Source: Euperipatoides rowelli | Taxonomy: Eukaryota > Onychophora > Udeonychophora > Euonychophora > Peripatopsidae | Reading direction: 5' to 3' (one strand) | Assembly: GCA_003024985.2 (NCBI GenBank) | Contig: PXIH01S0068004.1 | Length of the DNA: 11,429 bases | In this document: piece after piece, positions 8,166 through 11,429 of the stretch | How the letters are laid out: each line of letters opens with the position of its first letter | Position numbering within the stretch: position 1 is the first letter of the stretch | Notes under the pieces: generated by a model | Database searches by the model: none | What the model saw: only the letters and a program-made list of their open reading frames with translations | What the model was told of the DNA's origin: nothing | Translations under genes and position numbers: made by a program

Positions 8166-8606
8166 GTACTACTATTTGAAGTATTTTGGTATATCAACAC
8201 ATCCTCCTCAGCTAGGAAAAAACATGCAACTAGCTGAAGAGTACTTGTTTCAATTGCTGAAGAAAGGATGTTCTTGTAAGACACTTGATGACTTCAGACT
8301 GTGGAAGTATCTATATGGGATAAATGTCACCCTGGATGATTTACTACAGGACACATTCTTTGAGCCTTCTTCCTCAAACATACACAGATTAATTGCCTCA
8401 AGGTAACACAAGGTTTATTGGATCCTGTTCAATTTGGATTTTATTTAGTAGACATTGTTCTAATACCATCAAAATACATAAATCGGTCATCAGACTTCAC
8501 TGGAGCATGTAGGCTACATGCATCAAGTATGCTACATAAAGTTGCATCTGTAGGGAAGCAGAATTTTCCTGCCGATTGTTTTGCAGGTGTAATAGCATTG
8601 AAGTGA
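8164..8606 (+). pseudogene. C-terminal fragment after the nuclease module
   Basis: Frame 1 (8164-8406) encodes LAEEYLFQLLKKGCSCKTLDDFR and a short hydrophobic, acidic segment (LDDLLQDTFFEP) to TAA 8404. Frame 0 (about 8400-8606) continues with LLDPVQFGFYLVDIVLIPSKY and FPADCF before TGA 8604. The AEEY-L-L-KG-CKT-DD-R and LDPVxFGF blocks are characteristic of the end of this family. The helical region after the GADY block would lie where FEN1 enzymes have their helix-hairpin-helix. Confidence 0.7.
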
Positions 8607-8638
8607 ACAAAGTAAACTGCAGAAATCCATACAAATAA
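8582..8638 (+). pseudogene. Terminal Cys-containing tail and stop
   Basis: Frame 2 from 8582 reads C-R-C-N, then after nine residues N-C-R-N-P-Y-K and a TAA at 8636-8638. A CxC followed by CxNP is what remains of a Cys-rich tail that in relatives resembles a tesmin/TSO1-type CXC module. I take the TAA as the original terminator because similarity ends here and the right inverted repeat begins 240 bases later. Confidence 0.5.
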
Positions 8639-8878
8639 CATTGATGAAATAGGACAAAGAACATTTAAGTTAATTCCTGTTTCAAACTAATATTTTTAAA
8701 CTTTTATTGCACAGATTGTAATATTGTTATAATAGACTATACTCTTAAATGTGTGATAAAATACTCCTTCTTTTCTTTTCATAATTTATGTTCCCAATTG
8801 CAGGCTACAGGTGAATCACTCATTGACCACAGAAAATCCAAAATTAATTTTATCTGTTTCTCACCAAATGGCTAATCA
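8639..8878 (+). other. Transposon 3' trailer
   Basis: A/T-rich spacer between the pseudogene stop and the right inverted repeat. It would have carried the polyadenylation signal, but no canonical AATAAA is visible; AATAAC (8634-8639) and GATAAA (8755-8760) are weak candidates at best. Confidence 0.45.
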
Positions 8879-9138
8879 GATCAAAAACAAATTGTAACAA
8901 TCAAAATTGTAGAAAATTTTATGCTTCACATTTTTTGTTTGTAACAAATTTTCATACAATAAACCATTTTTGAAAACTAGAGCAGTTACTGACACAGTGC
9001 AAGATATGGAGGGAGGTGGCCATTTTGAATTACATAATTCTGTGAAAATATGGGGGCTACCTAAGACCAACTTCAAGAAAGCCCAGAAATAATTTTCTCC
9101 CTGCAATGACTTGCACACAGACATGATCTGGGCCGCTG
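8879..9138 (-). repeat. Right terminal inverted repeat
   Basis: The reverse complement matches 3414-3700 over most of its length. The outer end reads CAGCGGCCCAGATCATGTCT from 9138 inward. It lacks the extra segment found in the left copy and has GTAGCCCCCATATTTTCAC where the left copy is expanded. The 82-codon minus-strand open frame (9124-8876) is the same sequence as the short plus-strand frame in the left repeat, so it is not an independent gene. Confidence 0.92.
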
Positions 9139-9284
9139 GATTATATTTGCAATGGTCATTATTTTAAGTTCTGTTAAAATATGTTAAAGTTTAAGGCTTT
9201 TATTTAAAATAAGTTATTGTTAGTAAGTATAAAAGTGTATTATGTCTAAACCAATCAGATTTGAGCATCCACAATGGTATGATA

Positions 9285-9362
9285 TCACTCAATAATACTA
9301 TAACATCACTCAACAATGCTTTTGTTCAAATGTTTTGGGGGCCAATGATGTCACTCAACAAT
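9285..9362. repeat. Three copies of TCACTCAAYAAT
   Basis: TCACTCAATAAT at 9285, TCACTCAACAAT at 9306 and TCACTCAACAAT at 9351. The spacings are 21 and 45 bases. The flanking bases (ATGATR) are also shared by the first and third copies. They may be subterminal repeats of a decayed transposon, but no partner end is clear. Confidence 0.6.
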
Positions 9363-9403
9363 ATTTAAAATTGGCATACCATATGAGCAGAAATTAAAAG
9401 GAG

Positions 9404-9428
9404 GACACCCAAAAATTTTATGGGTGTC
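9404..9428. repeat. Hairpin GACACCCA / TGGGTGTC
   Basis: Perfect 8-bp arms (9404-9411 and 9421-9428) around a 9-base A/T loop. Similar CCCAAAAA and TGGGTGT pieces occur in the left inverted repeat (3494-3515) and in the centre of the foldback element (about 10714-10760). Confidence 0.75.
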
Positions 9429-10497
9429 TGGAGGAAAGTCCCCCACCCCCACTCAGCAGAGTCCAGGGACAAATCTGGAGGGGGAAGTTGGAGAGAAGCC
9501 CTTAATGTTTTTTTAAGTTTTGATATAATTAATTTATTTTTCTACTATCCATAAACAATTATCCATAACACAGTGTAACATAAGTATGGGGCTGAAAGTT
9601 CAGAAAATAACTTCATCTTAACCGATTTATGAGGCTTCATTAACAGAAAATATAATATTTATTTTAAAAGTAGCCCAATATATTTATTTGTTTATTATTT
9701 AGTACTTAAAATATTCATTTAAAATAAAAGCAATTTATACAGTATTTCACGAATCATAAAATTTGAAATTTTAAAAACAAAAACATTTTGTATAGTATTT
9801 TACAAAGTACATTAAAGTAAAAAATACTCAGAAATAAGTACTGTAGATACCAGTATTAAATGCAAAATAAAAATAAAATAATGTTGCATTGTGTTTACAA
9901 TCTCACTAATTCAGTAGTTTTGGTTTAATAATGACATATTATAAAAGCTTGGCACAAGTAGGCTAAAGCCTTTTAAGTAATATTTGATAATAGCTTTATT
10001 TAGTGATCATCCAATGCTAACAGTAATATTTAAATTTAATTTAACAAAAATAAAAAAAGGGGACAGCCTTTAAATCTCGAAACTTTAGATTGTTTGAACT
10101 CTAAGGTGTTCTTGAAAGACTTGATGGAATTATTGTGGCATAACATTATGTTAATAGTCAAATTGATATATTTTAGAACTTATTTTTATTTATTTTTTAA
10201 TTAAAATGTCTTTTCCATTCAAGTCAGTAGAAATTGTTCCCATAAGATGTCATCTTGGATAGACGCTGGGGAGAGAGAGATCACTCACTTGTGGTGGCTC
10301 AGAATTATGGTTCAATACAGAGGATTAAGAAACAATTTAAATTTTAAAATACTAACTTAAAAAATAAGATTACTACAGAAAAGATACTTCAATCAACAGC
10401 AATCACTCTAAGAAAATTTGGAACATCGTTAATGAAATCTGAGGAAGAAGTTCTAAAACAAATAAAACAAGACAGTCATATACAGTATATCTCTTAA

Positions 10498-10680
10498 GCA
10501 ATTTTGATAATTTTATTTAACAAATATATAGAGTGGACACTCACCTTCAATGTGGTATATTGGAGAACACTTCATTGTCCATGGTTCGTGCTCGTTTTAG
10601 CAAAATACAGCCTCGGAAATCATCGCTTACATGTTTATATCGCCATTATTGTTAGATACCACCTGGTGAGTTTTAATATA
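10498..10680 (+). repeat. Left arm of the foldback element
   Basis: This pairs with 10905-11088. Differences are scattered substitutions and small indels, for example AACAAATATA against AACGAATATA, and one CTCACC against a duplicated CTCACTCACC. The inner end reads CCTGGTGAGTTTTA, matched in the right arm by CCTGGTGAGTTTTA in reverse complement. Confidence 0.9.
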
Positions 10681-10694
10681 AATATGACAGCTAC

Positions 10695-10790
10695 TTTTTT
10701 TTTGAATGAAGGGTGGATTTTTGGGTGTCTGAAATAAATAGAAGTGGCCACCCAAAAACCCACAAATACACCCTTCATCCAAAAAAAAAA
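10695..10790. repeat. Central palindrome of the foldback element
   Basis: T-run plus GAATGAAGGGTGGATTTTTG (10695-10723) is the approximate reverse complement of 10745-10790 (CCACCCAAAAACCCACAAAT, then CACCCTTCATCC and ten A). The two halves surround a short asymmetrical centre. The right half of the whole element has about 100 bases (10795-10900) with no counterpart on the left, so the left half has probably lost a segment. Confidence 0.8.
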
Positions 10791-10904
10791 CAACTCGGAT
10801 CTGAAATCCCTATAATATAGCTAGTTTTAGACAAAAAACAACTCAGAACCTCGTTACGATGCAGACTTGTAAGATTGTAAAATTAGGCCCTTTAGCATTT
10901 ATAG

Positions 10905-11088
10905 TAAAACTCACCAGGGGGTATTTAACAGAAATGGTGAGAAAAACATGTACAAGCGAAGATTTCCAAGGCTGTTTTTTGCTAAAACGAGCGTGAACCG
11001 TAGACAACGAAGTGTTCTCCAATATACCACATTGAAGGTGAGTGAGTGTCTACTCTATATATTCGTTAAATAAAATTATCAAAATTGC
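10905..11088 (-). repeat. Right arm of the foldback element
   Basis: Reverse complement of the left arm, ending in GCTTAAG at the TTAA border. It contains a small GTGAGTGAGTG duplication near 11038-11048 absent from the left arm. Confidence 0.9.
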
Positions 11089-11092
11089 TTAA

Positions 11093-11429
11093 GCCCTCGG
11101 GGCTGCAAATGCGTACCGTACCCCTTGTTTTAAATATCTCATGATTATTTCTATAATTTAATAATATTGAAATGAAAAGCATATTACAATTAATTATAGA
11201 GTGATGGTTTTATGTTTTCATTATGGGTAGATTTGCTATAGTACCATAGATAAAGATGATGATAAGGATATAGATTTTGGTTACTCCATTTTTCCTGAAC
11301 CATGTAAAGGGTTTTTTTTTCCTATTTTGAGAGTGAAAAGTGGACTAAAGTAAATATTTCGGCTTGAAAATTTCACTGGTGTAGGACGAATTTATCCCCC
11401 GCCCCCCTTAATATTAACAACTGTTAAAA
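11093..11429. other. AT-rich flank, nothing recognised
   Basis: No gene, repeat pair or RNA seen. A C-run near 11395-11407 (CCCCCGCCCCCC) is the only compositional oddity and could be the edge of a G-rich transposon end that lies outside the window. Confidence 0.5.

Larger units (their letters stand above)
4183..8638 (+). pseudogene. Transposase + XPG-like nuclease pseudogene, whole extent
   Basis: This span corresponds to one ancestral protein of roughly 1,450-1,500 residues, assuming no introns. It runs from an ATG at 4183 to a TAA at 8636-8638. Protein-family similarity continues through the whole interval, but the frame changes repeatedly (near 4285, 4940, 5071, 5222, 5623, 5918, 6025, 6440, 6887, 7437, 7510, 7775, 7912, 7974, 8160, 8400 and 8580) and many in-frame stops intervene. 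Examples are TAG 4228, TGA 5098, TAG 5119, TGA 5791, TGA 6858, TAG 7136, TGA 7561 and TGA 7618. Some stops look like Trp or Gln codons turned into stops, as expected of neutral decay. Similar proteins are annotated as uncharacterised in many invertebrates. The order of parts is Cys/His-rich N-terminus, transposase-like core, XPG-like nuclease, Cys tail. I recognise the family from remembered conserved blocks, not from a search. Confidence 0.85.
3414..9138 (+). mobile_element. Decayed Academ-like DNA transposon
   Basis: The element is about 5.7 kb, with long inverted repeats at both ends and one plus-strand pseudogene between them. The right end, read inward, begins CAGCGGCCCAGATC. The left end begins CTGAGGCCCACAAC, which aligns with several mismatches. 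The encoded protein combines Cys-rich regions, a transposase-like core and an XPG/FEN1-like nuclease module. As I recall, that combination characterises the Academ superfamily, especially its XPG-bearing branch. Academ elements are reported to make short (3-4 bp) target duplications. I see none here (AGTC on the left flank, GATT on the right), so the flanks have decayed or the exact ends differ by a few bases. The element is immobile on its own, because its gene is broken throughout. Confidence 0.75.
9139..10493. other. AT-rich spacer between two mobile elements
   Basis: No gene-like open frame or RNA gene seen. It contains a triplicated 12-base motif (9285-9362), a short hairpin (9404-9428), a G-rich patch at about 9430-9490, and then long A/T-rich DNA with many TTTATTTA and AAATAAAA runs. 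A GA-rich patch (GGGGAGAGAGAGATC) lies near 10268. Confidence 0.55.
10494..11092. mobile_element. TTAA-flanked foldback element (MITE), about 600 bp
   Basis: TTAA at 10494-10497 and TTAA at 11089-11092 border two long inverted arms. Directly inside the TTAA the two ends share 24 bases without mismatch, beginning GCAATTTTGATAATTTTATT, and similarity continues for nearly 190 bases. The arms share CAATGTGGTATATTGGAGAA and GCTCGTTTTAGC. No transposase is encoded; the open frame at 10504-10737 is arm sequence. TTAA target duplication is typical of piggyBac and Kolobok transposons. The termini lack the CCC start usual for piggyBac, so I leave the superfamily open. Confidence 0.88.

Noticed and set aside
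3414-9138. Retroelement or viral origin for the central gene
   Set aside because: No reverse transcriptase, integrase or long direct repeats are seen; the inverted repeats and the transposase/XPG-like blocks point to a DNA transposon.
10504-10737. 77-codon open frame in the foldback element
   Set aside because: It lies in the inverted arm and central T-run of a MITE; no domain is visible.
1-11429. CRISPR array, operon or prokaryotic promoter structure
   Set aside because: Microsatellites, minisatellite and eukaryotic transposons dominate; the tandem repeats lack unique spacers of constant length.

Overview
This is a eukaryotic, very AT-rich, gene-poor window built from repeats. I see no intact host gene, no rRNA or tRNA, and no prokaryotic signals (no operons, no ribosome binding sites). 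Degenerate CTAT/CTAC/ATCC tetranucleotide tracts, AAT microsatellites and a DNA-transposon family that I associate with invertebrate genomes suggest a marine-invertebrate-type animal. A cephalopod mollusc is my best guess, but that is inference only.

Layout. Positions 1-3413 are AT-rich non-coding DNA. They hold two trinucleotide microsatellites bracketing a short unit with a hammerhead-ribozyme-like core on the minus strand (about 1068-1096), a purine-rich tract of degenerate repeats (about 1361-1800), a clean 46-bp minisatellite (1995-2151), two degenerate tetranucleotide tracts, and a 26-bp palindrome (3355-3380). Positions 3414-9138 form one decayed DNA transposon of about 5.7 kb with long terminal inverted repeats (about 285 and 260 bp) that enclose a single plus-strand pseudogene (4183-8638). 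Positions 9139-10493 are AT-rich DNA with a short triplicated motif and a hairpin. Positions 10494-11092 are a TTAA-flanked foldback element (MITE) of about 600 bp. The remainder shows nothing recognisable.

The central pseudogene is the main content. It reads continuously only by changing frame about a dozen times and passing about twenty stop codons, so it cannot make its protein. Read piecewise it shows, in order, an N-terminal Cys/His-rich region, a long central transposase-like region with candidate catalytic aspartates, a C-terminal nuclease-like module carrying the three acidic blocks of the XPG/FEN1 family (EEAD, DTD, GADY), and a final Cys-containing tail. Long inverted repeats with CAG-like ends plus a transposase joined to an XPG-like nuclease fit the Academ superfamily of DNA transposons. 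I recognise the protein family with good confidence; the superfamily name is a recollection that a database search should confirm.
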